A stretch of 6,689 bases of DNA from Actinomycetota bacterium (GTDB lineage: Bacteria; Actinomycetota; Actinomycetes; Nanopelagicales; Nanopelagicaceae): assembly GCA_009705235.1 (NCBI GenBank), contig WLCR01000061.1, positions 1 to 6,689 on the forward strand. The letters are read 5' to 3'. The number at the start of each line of letters is the position of its first letter. Within the stretch, counting starts at the first letter, position 1. Of the stretch, positions 1 to 6,689 are shown in pieces. The translations under genes and the position numbers were made by a program. Under the pieces are notes generated by a model. That model did no database searches. It was not told the origin of the DNA and saw only the letters and a program-made list of their open reading frames with translations.

Positions 1-20
1 GTCAGTGAGTGCTGAGATGT

Positions 21-40
21 CACCGGCCCAAAGGCTGGTG
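21..40. other. Perfect-loop hairpin downstream of ppm (weak terminator candidate)
   Basis: CACCGGCC and GGCTGGTG form an 8-bp stem with one G-T wobble around a CAAA loop, 35 nt after the mannose synthase stop. Neither strand has a T-run following the stem, so an intrinsic terminator is not well supported. It might instead be a stabilising 3' stem or part of the next gene. The rest of the 74-base tail shows no gene I can assign. Confidence 0.3.
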
Positions 41-74
41 CAGGAGAAATCTTACCTGAGCGTGAGCGTGGAAA

Positions 75-767
75 TTACCGCCCAATTAGGCGCAAGGCTC
101 CCCAAGCGGTGATGCGAAGGACCGCTTCCAGGGCAATAGCAAAGGACATTTTGCTCTTTCCTTGGGCCCTTTCAATAAAAGTTATGGGAACTTCGGCGAT
201 GGATCCCCCTCGAGAAATTGCTCGCCGAGTCATCTCGATTTGAAAGCAGTATCCCTCGCTTCGGATAGTTGAAATTTCCATATTCTTCAAAAGTGCAGAT
301 GTATAGATTCGAAATCCCGATGTTGTGTCTTTAACTCTGAGCGACAATAGTAAATTTGCATACTTGTTCGCGGACTTAGATAAGTACTCTCGAAATTTAC
401 TCCAGTTTTCAATAGAGCCATCAGACACCCAACGAGAGCCAATCAATAGATCGGCTGAGCCAATCCACTCCATCATTTTCTTTAAATCTTTAATCTGGTG
501 GGATCCATCAGCATCCATTTCAATGATGTAGGTATATCCACGTTCAATTGCAATTGAAAATCCTGTGCGATAGGCGCTCCCTAAACCTTGCTTTCCTTCA
601 CGTTCAATAACTTCGATATTGTGCTTTCTAACAATGTCAGCTGTACCGTCAGGAGAACCATCATCGATTACCAGAACGTCGAGATCTAGATTCTTTAATC
701 CATCCAGAATTTTCCCGATACTTTCAGATTCGTTATATGTTGGAATTACAACTAAGGCCGCTCTCAT
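75..767 (-). CDS. ppm1: Polyprenol-phosphate mannose synthase (GT2 family, Ppm/DPMS-like)
   Basis: This enzyme transfers mannose from GDP-mannose to polyprenyl phosphate on the inner face of the membrane; the product is the donor for extracytoplasmic mannosylation (lipoglycans, O-mannosyl proteins). The 230-residue protein is one GT-A domain: VVIPTYNE at 6-13, DDGSPDG at 35-41, the metal-binding DADGS (D85, D87) in EMDADGSH, GSRWV at 110-114, TSGFRIY at 149-155 and the acceptor-side EVPITFIER/GKSKMS at 192-208, typical of DPM synthases. There is no transmembrane tail; the C-terminal helix (about 208-230) looks amphipathic and may touch the membrane. In mycobacteria this domain is fused to, or adjacent to, the lipoprotein acyltransferase Lnt; here it stands alone after xerC. 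The ATG overlaps the xerC TGA (ATGA), and no Shine-Dalgarno is visible, so translation probably depends on coupling. Base composition looks more AT-rich than upstream genes. Other GT2 polyprenyl-phosphate sugar transferases (e.g. glucose) cannot be fully excluded. Confidence 0.88.
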   Translation of the reverse strand: MRAALVVIPTYNESESIGKILDGLKNLDLDVLVIDDGSPDGTADIVRKHNIEVIEREGKQGLGSAYRTGFSIAIERGYTYIIEMDADGSHQIKDLKKMMEWIGSADLLIGSRWVSDGSIENWSKFREYLSKSANKYANLLLSLRVKDTTSGFRIYTSALLKNMEISTIRSEGYCFQIEMTRRAISRGGSIAEVPITFIERAQGKSKMSFAIALEAVLRITAWGALRLIGR

Positions 768-1456
768 GCGCGTGGGTGTGCTTGCTTGAATACCTTTTGA
801 AGGCGTTCAGTAGATACATGTGTGTAAATCTGTGTTGTGGCAAGTGATGCGTGCCCCAAAATTTCCTGCACCGTGCGCAAATCCGCACCACCTTCGAGCA
901 AATGAGTTGCTGCTGAATGTCGCAAAGCGTGTGGCCCCATTCGCTCAATTCCTTCCACGGCTTGTAACGCGACGTATACAACTGTTCTAACTGTACGTTG
1001 GTCAATTCGTTTTCCCCGAACACCCAGAAAGACTGCATTTTCGGATTGAGCATTCTTCACTGAATCTCGCCCATCTTTCAGCCAAAGTTTGAGAGCTTTC
1101 ATCGCAGGATTACCTAATGGAATCGTACGTTCCTTGTTTCCTTTTCCTAAAACTCGAATAGTCTGGCGTTCATAATCTATGTCTGACAGATCTAATCCAC
1201 ATAGTTCGGCAACACGTGCACCAGATGCATACAGCACTTCAACCATGGCAACATCACGCAATGAAATAGGTGTCTCTTCTTCTGCAGCACGCGTGGCTAG
1301 GGAATCCATTGCAATCTTCGCATCTGCAATTTCAAGTACTTCGGGCAAGGTGCGGTGTCCCTTTGGGGTTGCCAACGTTGCTGCCACATCTTTTTGCAGA
1401 TACTTATTCTTCAGCGCCCATTTTGTAAACAAACGCACAGAAACAGCCCGACGAGA

Positions 1457-1480
1457 CAATGTTGTTCGGGCTCCCCCTTT
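1457..1480 (-). promoter_or_regulatory. Possible internal restart site in xerC: AAAGGGGGAG followed by TTG
   Basis: AAAGGGGGAG (1480 to 1471) is the strongest Shine-Dalgarno-like run I noticed around the genes of this window. It sits 11 nt before an in-frame TTG at 1459, downstream of the premature stop. It could allow a 231-residue, catalytic-domain product (reading MSRRAV onward). Spacing is somewhat long and TTG is a weak start. The run also simply encodes Lys-Gly-Gly of a conserved region, so it may be coincidence. Confidence 0.3.
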
Positions 1481-1504
1481 GATTTGCTGATTAGCAAGCC
1501 AAGA

Positions 1505-1507
1505 TCA
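1505..1507 (-). other. In-frame TGA stop inside xerC (codon 58)
   Basis: The codons around it read CAT TTG TGA TCT TGG CTT GCT. Family consensus at this site is L-R-(S/A/G)-W-L, and a single C-to-T change turns Arg CGA into TGA. The base after the stop is T, not the leaky C context. Both flanks remain in one frame without insertion or deletion. Confidence 0.9.
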
Positions 1508-1687
1508 CAAATGAGTAAGCTCTAACTGCGAAATATATTTCACACCAATGAGTTCAAGATGGGCGATCAAACTCTCCAAATCGCCTAGATACGCGCGAAT
1601 CGTGTGCACCGAGAGGTTTCGCTCTACTTCTAAATGGCGAGTAAAAGCGTCTAACAACTTTTGGTAATCATCGCTCACGGTGCGAGT

Positions 1688-3277
1688 TTACTCGGGCTTA
1701 CGTCCTTGACGCAGTAAGCCAAAGGTAACGGCATCTTCAAGTGCCATAGCAGATGCAGCAATAACATTTTCATGCACGCCTACAGTGTTCCACTCGCCTT
1801 TTCCATCAGATGTCTCGACCAAAACGCGGGTAACAGCGCCCGTTCCAAGTCGGCCTTCAAGAATGCGAACTTTGTAATCTGTAAGTTCTAGCGTCGATAA
1901 TTCTGGATATAGCTTGAGTAAACCTGTGCGCAAAGCATTATCAAATGCATTAACAGGGCCATTTCCTTCACCCTTGCATGTTATTTCTTGACCACTTGCG
2001 GTAACAGTTACTTCTGCCTTTGTAGTAATTGATTGATCAGCTGTGCGTTCGACTGATGTAACCCAGTGATTGATTGTGAAAAATGATGGACGTTTGCCTG
2101 AAATCTCTTCATGAACAAGCAGCTCAAAAGAGGCATCAGCTGCTTCAAAGGTAAATCCGCGTGATTCCATTTCTTTCACTCGATCTACGATGCGACCAAT
2201 AAGTTCTTTGTTACCACCTAGGTCAACACCAAGCTCTTGTGACTTTAATTCTATCGATGCACGTCCTGCCATGTCAGATACCAACATGCGCATGTCATTA
2301 CCAACCGATGATGGATCCTCATGTTGATACAACGATGGATCAACCTTGATGGCACTTGCATGTAATCCTGCCTTGTGCGCAAAAGCTGAAACCCCAACGT
2401 AAGGCTGGCGAGAACTAGGTGCAACATTTGTAATCTCGGCAACTGCATGTGAAATTCTAAATGCTTCTTGAAGGGCGTTAGCAGGCAAGACTAGTTGCTG
2501 CTTCTTTAATTCAAGATTCGCAATTATCGTTACTAGGTCCGCGTTTCCTGTGCGTTCTCCATATCCATTCAATGTTCCCTGAACATGAGTTACACCGGCA
2601 GCAACTGCAGCCATTGAGTTTGCAACGGCGCATCCGGTGTCATTGTGGCAGTGAATACCAAGTCGAGCATTGCTTGCAGATAAAACATCGTGAACAATCT
2701 GGGAGAGCTCATCAGGCAACATGCCGCCATTGGTGTCACACAGCGCAATTACATCTGCGCCAGCTTCTGCAGCCACTCGCACAACTTCTAGTGCGTAGGC
2801 GCGGTTATTGCGATATCCGTCAAAGAAGTGCTCAGCATCAAGAAAAACACGTTGACCTTCTTGGATCAAGTGTGTAACTGAATCTCGAATCATTGCAAGA
2901 TTTTCATCTAATGTTGTCTTGAGGGCTAGATCAACGTGTCGATCAAATGCCTTTGCAACCAAAGTAACAGCCGGTGCTCCGCTATCGCGTAATGCACCAA
3001 GCAGAACATCATCGGCAGCATTGGAATTAGGTCGCCGTGTTGCACCAAAGGCAACAAAGGTTGCATTTTTTAATTTTAATTCTTTTTTGGCAAGTGCGAA
3101 GAACTCGGTGTCCTTTGGATTAGCTCCAGGCCAACCGCCTTCAATAAAGCCAACACCTAAATCATCTAAATGGCGGGCGATATTGAGTTTGTCATGAACG
3201 GAAAGATTCAGACCCTCTTGCTGCGCGCCATCGCGCAGGGTTGTGTCATAGATATGAAATGCATCATTTACTGGCAT
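1688..3277 (-). CDS. cimA: (R)-citramalate synthase
   Basis: CimA condenses acetyl-CoA with pyruvate to (R)-citramalate, opening the threonine-independent route to 2-oxobutyrate and isoleucine. The 529-residue protein fits the CimA branch of the LeuA/homocitrate synthase family. The TIM barrel starts with YDTTLRDGAQ (catalytic R15, D16). The barrel also carries EGGWPGANPKD at 46-56, the metal-binding H209-x-H211 in GIHCHNDTG, GYGERTGNADL at 238-248, and AHKAGLHASAI at 300-310. A linker follows, then a C-terminal LeuA-type regulatory domain at about 390-520. That domain is the isoleucine feedback site in studied CimA proteins, so feedback control is likely. EGGWPG near the active site and the 529-residue length favour CimA over LeuA (isopropylmalate synthase); adjacent leuB and ilvE fit. 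The ATG overlaps the ilvE stop; TAA lies 9 nt before the xerC GTG. Confidence 0.94.
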   Translation of the reverse strand: MPVNDAFHIYDTTLRDGAQQEGLNLSVHDKLNIARHLDDLGVGFIEGGWPGANPKDTEFFALAKKELKLKNATFVAFGATRRPNSNAADDVLLGALRDSGAPAVTLVAKAFDRHVDLALKTTLDENLAMIRDSVTHLIQEGQRVFLDAEHFFDGYRNNRAYALEVVRVAAEAGADVIALCDTNGGMLPDELSQIVHDVLSASNARLGIHCHNDTGCAVANSMAAVAAGVTHVQGTLNGYGERTGNADLVTIIANLELKKQQLVLPANALQEAFRISHAVAEITNVAPSSRQPYVGVSAFAHKAGLHASAIKVDPSLYQHEDPSSVGNDMRMLVSDMAGRASIELKSQELGVDLGGNKELIGRIVDRVKEMESRGFTFEAADASFELLVHEEISGKRPSFFTINHWVTSVERTADQSITTKAEVTVTASGQEITCKGEGNGPVNAFDNALRTGLLKLYPELSTLELTDYKVRILEGRLGTGAVTRVLVETSDGKGEWNTVGVHENVIAASAMALEDAVTFGLLRQGRKPE

Positions 3278-4356
3278 TACTTAACCGCACTCATCCAGTT
3301 GTGCTTATCTGCAATTGTTCCGTGTTGTATTCCAAGTAAGTGGTTACGAATCTGCATTGTGATAATTCCTGGTTGTCCGTCGCCAGTTACCCATGTGCCC
3401 ATCGCGCTCTTCGCTTGTCCCACGGGAGAAACTACAGCCGCTGTACCGCAGGCAAAAATTTCTGTGATTTCTCCGGATGTTACGCCATCGCGCCAATCAT
3501 CAACAGACAACATTACTTCATCAACTTTATAACCAAGATCGGCAGCAACTGACAAAATAGAATCACGAGTAATTCCAGGTAACAATGTTCCAGTTAACTT
3601 TGGCGTAATTACTGTGGCACCAGCGCCCGTACCCTTTACAAAGTAAAGGTTCATGCCACCCATTTCTTCAACCCATTTACGTTCTTTGGCATCAATCCAC
3701 ACCACTTGATCGCAGCCTTCTTTTGCCGCTGCTTTTTGTGCAATTAGTGATGCTGCATAGTTTCCGCCGCACTTTGCCTCCCCTGTTCCACCTTGGGCTG
3801 CTCGGACATATTCAGTGGAAATCCACACAGAAACAGCCTTTGAAGGATCAAAGTATGCGCCGGCAGGTGTTGCAATAAGAATGTATGAAGCTTTGTTGGT
3901 GGGGCGAACGCCAAGTCCCACCTCTGTTGCAATCATAAATGGGCGAATATACAAAGACTCTCCCACTTTGTTTGGGACCCAGCCTGCATCTTGTGTAACA
4001 AGTGCTTCAACTGTCTCCATAAATAATTCAACAGGCATTTCTGGAAGAGCTAATCTTTTTGCTGAATTTGCAAAACGCTTAGCATTTGCTGTTGGACGGA
4101 ACAAAGCAATTGATCCATCTGGTTGACGGTATGCCTTCATACCTTCGAAAATTTCTTGACCGTAATGGAAAACCGCAGTTGCTGGATCCAAAGAAATTGG
4201 ACCATACGGCATGAGATGCGGTTCAGCCCAGCCATCTTTCTCGCTCCATTCACAAATAACCATGTGGTCGGTGTAGTACTTACCGAATCCACCTTCAGCA
4301 ACTAACGCATCGCGTGTTGCTACATCCTTGGCATTTGGATTAAGAGATATTTTCAT
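3277..4356 (-). CDS. ilvE: Branched-chain amino acid aminotransferase (class IV PLP enzyme)
   Basis: IlvE reversibly transfers the amino group between glutamate and the 2-oxo acids of valine, leucine and isoleucine, the last step of all three pathways, in the cytosol. The 359-residue length and layout match the larger (BCAT type II) subgroup. Visible marks are FHYGQEIFEGMKAYR at 63-77, YIRPFMIATE at 136-145, the PLP-lysine stretch AKCGGNYAASL with K195 as the Schiff-base lysine, the EEMGGMN stretch at 230-236, LLPGITRDSIL at 258-268, and GEITEIFACGTAAVVSPVG at 295-313, which binds the cofactor phosphate. The ATG at 4356 lies 4 nt after the leuB stop, with no clear Shine-Dalgarno in the intervening leuB tail, so translation may rely on coupling. 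The TAA stop overlaps the cimA ATG by one base (TAATG). Confidence 0.96.
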   Translation of the reverse strand: MKISLNPNAKDVATRDALVAEGGFGKYYTDHMVICEWSEKDGWAEPHLMPYGPISLDPATAVFHYGQEIFEGMKAYRQPDGSIALFRPTANAKRFANSAKRLALPEMPVELFMETVEALVTQDAGWVPNKVGESLYIRPFMIATEVGLGVRPTNKASYILIATPAGAYFDPSKAVSVWISTEYVRAAQGGTGEAKCGGNYAASLIAQKAAAKEGCDQVVWIDAKERKWVEEMGGMNLYFVKGTGAGATVITPKLTGTLLPGITRDSILSVAADLGYKVDEVMLSVDDWRDGVTSGEITEIFACGTAAVVSPVGQAKSAMGTWVTGDGQPGIITMQIRNHLLGIQHGTIADKHNWMSAVK

Positions 4357-4360
4357 GAAA

Positions 4361-5395
4361 TTACAAGGCGCTTGCTAGCGCATCTCCTACTTCAGTTGTG
4401 CTGCGCTTCTTGTCGCCACGTGCCAAAAGATCTGCTGCAACTACACGTTCAACATCGCGTGCTGCATCTGCAAAACCAAGATGATCAAGCATCATTGCAA
4501 CTGACATAACTGTTGCCGTTGGATCGGCTATATTCTTTCCAGCAATATCTGGTGCCGAACCATGCACTGGTTCAAACATGGATGGGAACTTGCCCGTTGG
4601 ATTGATGTTTCCGGATGCAGCAAGACCGATGCCACCACAGATTGCGGCAGCAATATCAGTCAAGATGTCTCCAAATAAGTTATCTGTTACAACTACATCA
4701 AAGCGTTCTGGATTGGTAACAAAGAACATAGAGGCAGCATCGACGTGCAAGTAATCTGTTGTTATTGCTGGATATTCCTTTGCAACTTCATTAAATGTGC
4801 GAGTCCACAATCCACCTGCACGTGTAAGAACATTGTTCTTGTGCACCAGAGTTAACTTCTTGCGCTCACGCTTTGAAGCGCGTTCAAAAGCATCACGAAT
4901 GACACGTTCTGCGCCACGTCGGGTATTCAAACTCTCTTCGGTAGCAATTTCAACATCTGTTCCCTCAGCTAAAACACCACCGGCACCAACATATGGACCT
5001 TCGGTGCCCTCGCGAACAACAACAAAATCAATTGGTGCTTTGGTGGCAAGTGGGCCTGTAACACCTGGCATTAATCGTGCTGGACGCAAATTGATGTAGT
5101 GATCAAAGGCAAAACGAAGCTTGAGTAAAAGTCCGCGCTCTAGAACACCACTTGGAACAGTTGGATCGCCAACCGCGCCAAGCAAGATGACATCTGCTTT
5201 TGCTAGCTCTGCCAGAGTTGCATCCGGTAAAACTTCACCGGTGCGATGCCAAAACGCTGCACCAAGATCATATGAAGTCTTTTTGAATTCAACCCCATAC
5301 TTCTTTGCAACAACATCTAGAACCTTGAGACCTTCTTGGACAACCTCAGGGCCGATTCCATCGCCTGCAATAACTGCCAAATTAATTGTTGTCAT
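4361..5395 (-). CDS. leuB: 3-isopropylmalate dehydrogenase
   Basis: LeuB oxidatively decarboxylates 3-isopropylmalate to 2-oxoisocaproate (NAD+, Mg2+/Mn2+). In organisms using citramalate it also acts on 3-methylmalate to give 2-oxobutyrate. The 344-residue length is normal for the actinobacterial type. Family signatures run in order: DGIGPEVV at 12-19; substrate-binding R94 and R104 in the LKLR and INLRP stretches; [10 protein letters not shown] at 128-137, supplying the conserved Arg128 and Tyr135; K186 in HKNNVL; D219, D243 and D247 as the metal and catalytic acids ([15 protein letters not shown]); and [12 protein letters not shown] at 275-286 for NAD binding. The ATG start overlaps the serA TAA by one base, and the TAA stop is 4 nt upstream of ilvE. 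With cimA in the same operon and no leuA in view, dual use in leucine and isoleucine synthesis is a reasonable inference. Tartrate or isocitrate dehydrogenase homologues are less likely given the neighbours. Confidence 0.96.
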   Translation of the reverse strand: MTTINLAVIAGDGIGPEVVQEGLKVLDVVAKKYGVEFKKTSYDLGAAFWHRTGEVLPDATLAELAKADVILLGAVGDPTVPSGVLERGLLLKLRFAFDHYINLRPARLMPGVTGPLATKAPIDFVVVREGTEGPYVGAGGVLAEGTDVEIATEESLNTRRGAERVIRDAFERASKRERKKLTLVHKNNVLTRAGGLWTRTFNEVAKEYPAITTDYLHVDAASMFFVTNPERFDVVVTDNLFGDILTDIAAAICGGIGLAASGNINPTGKFPSMFEPVHGSAPDIAGKNIADPTATVMSVAMMLDHLGFADAARDVERVVAADLLARGDKKRSTTEVGDALASAL

Positions 5396-6689
5396 TACCC
5401 CACCAAAGTTACGGAGCGCACTACATCTGCTCCTGTTTCCTTCTTAACTGAGGCTGTGATTTCATCACTAATTAGTGAGTCGACTGTGATCGCCATCAAT
5501 GCATCGCCACCGGCTGCACTACGTGCAACCTGCATACCTGCAATGTTGATCCCAGCTTTTCCAAGTGCATTACCAACAGCGCCAACAACTCCTGGCTTGT
5601 CTGAGTAACGAAGGAACAAAAGATTTTCAGTTGGTGGAAGATCAAGATCAAACCCATCAATTGCAATGATCTTTTCAACCTTGCGAATACCCATCAATGT
5701 TCCATCAACAGTAACAATCTTGCCATCGGCAAGTGCTGCGCGAAGTGAAATCATGCTGCGATATTCAGGGCTTTCAGGATCTGTTGTAACAGAGGAAGTT
5801 ACTCCACGCTCTGCAGCAAGTGCTGGAGCATTGACATATGTAACATCTGAAAGTCCACAACCGAGTAATGCACCTTTTAGGGCGCTAGTTGCCAGGATCG
5901 ATGAATCATGGCCAGAGATATCGCCTCGGACGGTTAAGTCCATACTGACTGGAGCTTCACCTGCAATTGCTGTGGCAATCTGAGCCATCTTTTCAACCAG
6001 TGGCAAACTTGGACGAATCTCTTCGTGAATTGCTCCACCTTTAACGTTGACCGCATCAGGAACTAGTTCGCCGGCTAATGCCTTACGAACTGAAACAGCA
6101 ACAGCGATACCTGCACGCTCTTGTGCTTCATCAGTTGATGCGCCTAAGTGTGGTGTTGCAACTACTTGATCCAATGTAAACAGTGGTGAATCTGTACATG
6201 GTTCAGTTGAGAAAACATCAAGACCTGCACCTGCAACGCGACCTTCGGTGATTGCATCAAATAGCGCTGCCTCATCAAGTACGCCACCACGTGCAGCGTT
6301 GATGATGCGAACGGAAGGCTTAACCTTCTTTAGTGCATCCACACCAATTAAGTTTGCAGTTTCTTTAGTCTTGGGCAAGTGAATTGTGATGAAATCTGAA
6401 ATCTTTAACAGTTCATCAAGTTCGACTAAGCGCACACCAAGTTGTGCCGCACGTGCAGGCTGTAGATATGGATCGTAAGCAACTACATCCATTCCAAATG
6501 CTTGCATGCGATGAGCCACTAGTTGACCGATGCGACCAAAGCCAACTATTCCAAGTGTCTTTTCAAAAATTTCCGCACCCGTGTACTTAGAGCGTGCCCA
6601 TTTTCCATTACGCAAAGCTGCGTGTGCTGGAGAAATAAAACGTGCAGATGCCATCAGCAATGAGATTGCTAATTCAGCCGCTGACACAA
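5395..6689 (-). CDS. serA: D-3-phosphoglycerate dehydrogenase, 5'-partial (start lies beyond the right edge)
   Basis: SerA oxidises 3-phosphoglycerate to 3-phosphohydroxypyruvate with NAD+, the first step of cytosolic L-serine synthesis. The window holds 430 residues plus a TAA stop. The first visible residues, VSAAELAI, match an internal stretch of the family, so the GTG at 6687 is not a start and about 100 N-terminal residues are missing. In visible numbering, the Rossmann motif GFGRIG is at 49-54, the catalytic Arg of NAARGG is R133, the Glu of STEP is E162 and the His of TPHLGAS is H180. The ASB domain covers about 215-350 and the C-terminal ACT domain about 355-430. Y361, D363 and N381 fall where the mycobacterial enzyme has its serine-binding Tyr461/Asp463/Asn481 (constant offset of 100, from memory), so feedback inhibition by serine is likely. 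The stop shares one base with the leuB start (TAATG). It is the first visible gene of the operon; the promoter is outside the window. Confidence 0.97.
   Translation of the reverse strand, partial: VSAAELAISLLMASARFISPAHAALRNGKWARSKYTGAEIFEKTLGIVGFGRIGQLVAHRMQAFGMDVVAYDPYLQPARAAQLGVRLVELDELLKISDFITIHLPKTKETANLIGVDALKKVKPSVRIINAARGGVLDEAALFDAITEGRVAGAGLDVFSTEPCTDSPLFTLDQVVATPHLGASTDEAQERAGIAVAVSVRKALAGELVPDAVNVKGGAIHEEIRPSLPLVEKMAQIATAIAGEAPVSMDLTVRGDISGHDSSILATSALKGALLGCGLSDVTYVNAPALAAERGVTSSVTTDPESPEYRSMISLRAALADGKIVTVDGTLMGIRKVEKIIAIDGFDLDLPPTENLLFLRYSDKPGVVGAVGNALGKAGINIAGMQVARSAAGGDALMAITVDSLISDEITASVKKETGADVVRSVTLVG
5398..5404 (-). promoter_or_regulatory. Shine-Dalgarno-like GGTGGGG before leuB
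   Basis: The last codons of serA contain GGTGGGG, ending 2 nt before the leuB ATG at 5395. Its GGTGG core lies 4 nt from the start, closer than the usual 5-9 nt. Together with the one-base TAATG overlap, this suggests that ribosomes finishing serA begin leuB by re-initiation. Function is inferred from sequence only. Confidence 0.4.

Larger units (their letters stand above)
764..1678 (-). pseudogene. xerC: Tyrosine recombinase XerC, reading frame interrupted by TGA at codon 58
   Basis: XerC, working with XerD at dif, resolves chromosome dimers during division. The frame from GTG 1678 to TGA 764 is 305 codons, the usual family length, but codon 58 (1505-1507) is TGA. The N-terminal core-binding domain (about 1-88) contains LEVERNLSVHTIRAYLGDL before the stop and SWLANQQ after it, where XerC proteins read L-R-x-W-L-A. 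The catalytic domain is complete: R155 (SGARVAELCGL), K179 (GKGNKER), H250 and R253 (HALRH), H276 (LGHAS) and the nucleophile Y285 (QIYTHVS). No other frame damage is visible, so inactivation, if real, is recent. The GTG is the only start codon between the cimA TAA and the conserved N-terminus, with only weak Shine-Dalgarno upstream. The 3' end overlaps the next gene by ATGA. A restarted 231-residue product from TTG 1459 would keep all catalytic residues but lose most of the core-binding domain. Integrases of mobile elements are less likely: no att sites or phage genes are nearby. Confidence 0.85.

Noticed and set aside
1..23. New minus-strand gene starting at GTG 23
   Set aside because: Only seven codons remain in the window, there is no clear Shine-Dalgarno, and the frame is open by chance right after the mannose synthase stop.
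2..112. Plus-strand open frame ending in TGA at 110-112, possible tail of a convergent gene
   Set aside because: It would overlap the mannose synthase C-terminus by 38 nt, and its 36 residues resemble no C-terminus I recognise, including RbpA, which I considered because it neighbours ppm1 in mycobacteria.
1179..1490. Plus-strand open frame of about 100 codons opposite xerC
   Set aside because: It is antisense to conserved recombinase coding sequence, has a low-complexity Ser/Ala/Arg-rich translation and no recognisable domain. The same holds for the other plus-strand frames opposite serA, leuB, ilvE and cimA.
1505..1507. UGA reassigned to Trp or another amino acid in this organism
   Set aside because: No other gene here has an internal TGA, all visible Trp codons I checked are TGG, and xerC itself ends on TGA at its expected C-terminus. 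The family residue at codon 58 is Arg, not Trp, so a nonsense change or error is simpler.
1505..1507. Selenocysteine insertion at the xerC TGA
   Set aside because: XerC proteins have no selenocysteine or catalytic cysteine at this place, and I see no convincing SECIS-like stem directly after the codon.
764..1678. Integrase of a prophage or integrative element
   Set aside because: There is no tRNA, att-like repeat, excisionase or phage gene nearby, the gene lies within an operon with 9-nt and ATGA junctions, and the sequence follows the actinobacterial XerC pattern over its whole length.
4361..4380. GCGCTTGCTAGCGC-like inverted repeat at the leuB/ilvE junction as an attenuator or terminator
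   Set aside because: It encodes the last leuB residues, the stem is only 4-5 bp, and no T-run follows; ilvE begins 4 nt after leuB, so termination here is unlikely.

Overview
The window is a single co-directional block on the minus strand. Read 5' to 3' on that strand, the order is serA (start beyond the right edge), leuB, ilvE, cimA, a xerC-type tyrosine recombinase frame broken by one in-frame stop, and a GT2 polyprenol-phosphate mannose synthase. Only the last ~74 bases at the left edge hold no assigned gene.

Organism: the best match is a low-to-moderate-GC actinobacterium. Lines I counted by eye range from roughly 38 to 52% GC. The SerA remnant follows the actinobacterial type residue by residue: ASB domain plus ACT domain, with the spacing of the mycobacterial enzyme. 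LeuB is of the actinobacterial type, and a stand-alone Ppm-type mannose synthase also fits. Moderate GC, almost no intergenic DNA and overlapping stop/start codons suggest a streamlined aquatic lineage such as the freshwater acI group (Nanopelagicales). That placement is inference, not proof.

Function: serA, leuB, ilvE and cimA form a tightly packed amino-acid operon. CimA condenses pyruvate and acetyl-CoA to citramalate, LeuB oxidises the methylmalate/isopropylmalate intermediates, and IlvE carries out the final transamination to branched-chain amino acids. This gives a threonine-independent entry to isoleucine that shares LeuB and IlvE with leucine and valine synthesis. SerA starts serine synthesis. 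Junctions are TAATG (serA/leuB and ilvE/cimA), 4 nt (leuB/ilvE), 9 nt (cimA/xerC) and ATGA (xerC/ppm), so one transcript is likely.

The most notable point is xerC. Reading back from the recombinase to the end of cimA gives a full-length, 305-codon frame with a GTG start. Codon 58 is TGA where the family pattern calls for Arg (CGA to TGA needs one C-to-T change). All six catalytic residues downstream are intact. The gene is either a very fresh pseudogene, a sequencing or assembly error, or a read-through/restart case. I see no mobile element, CRISPR array, RNA gene or undescribed multi-gene system here.
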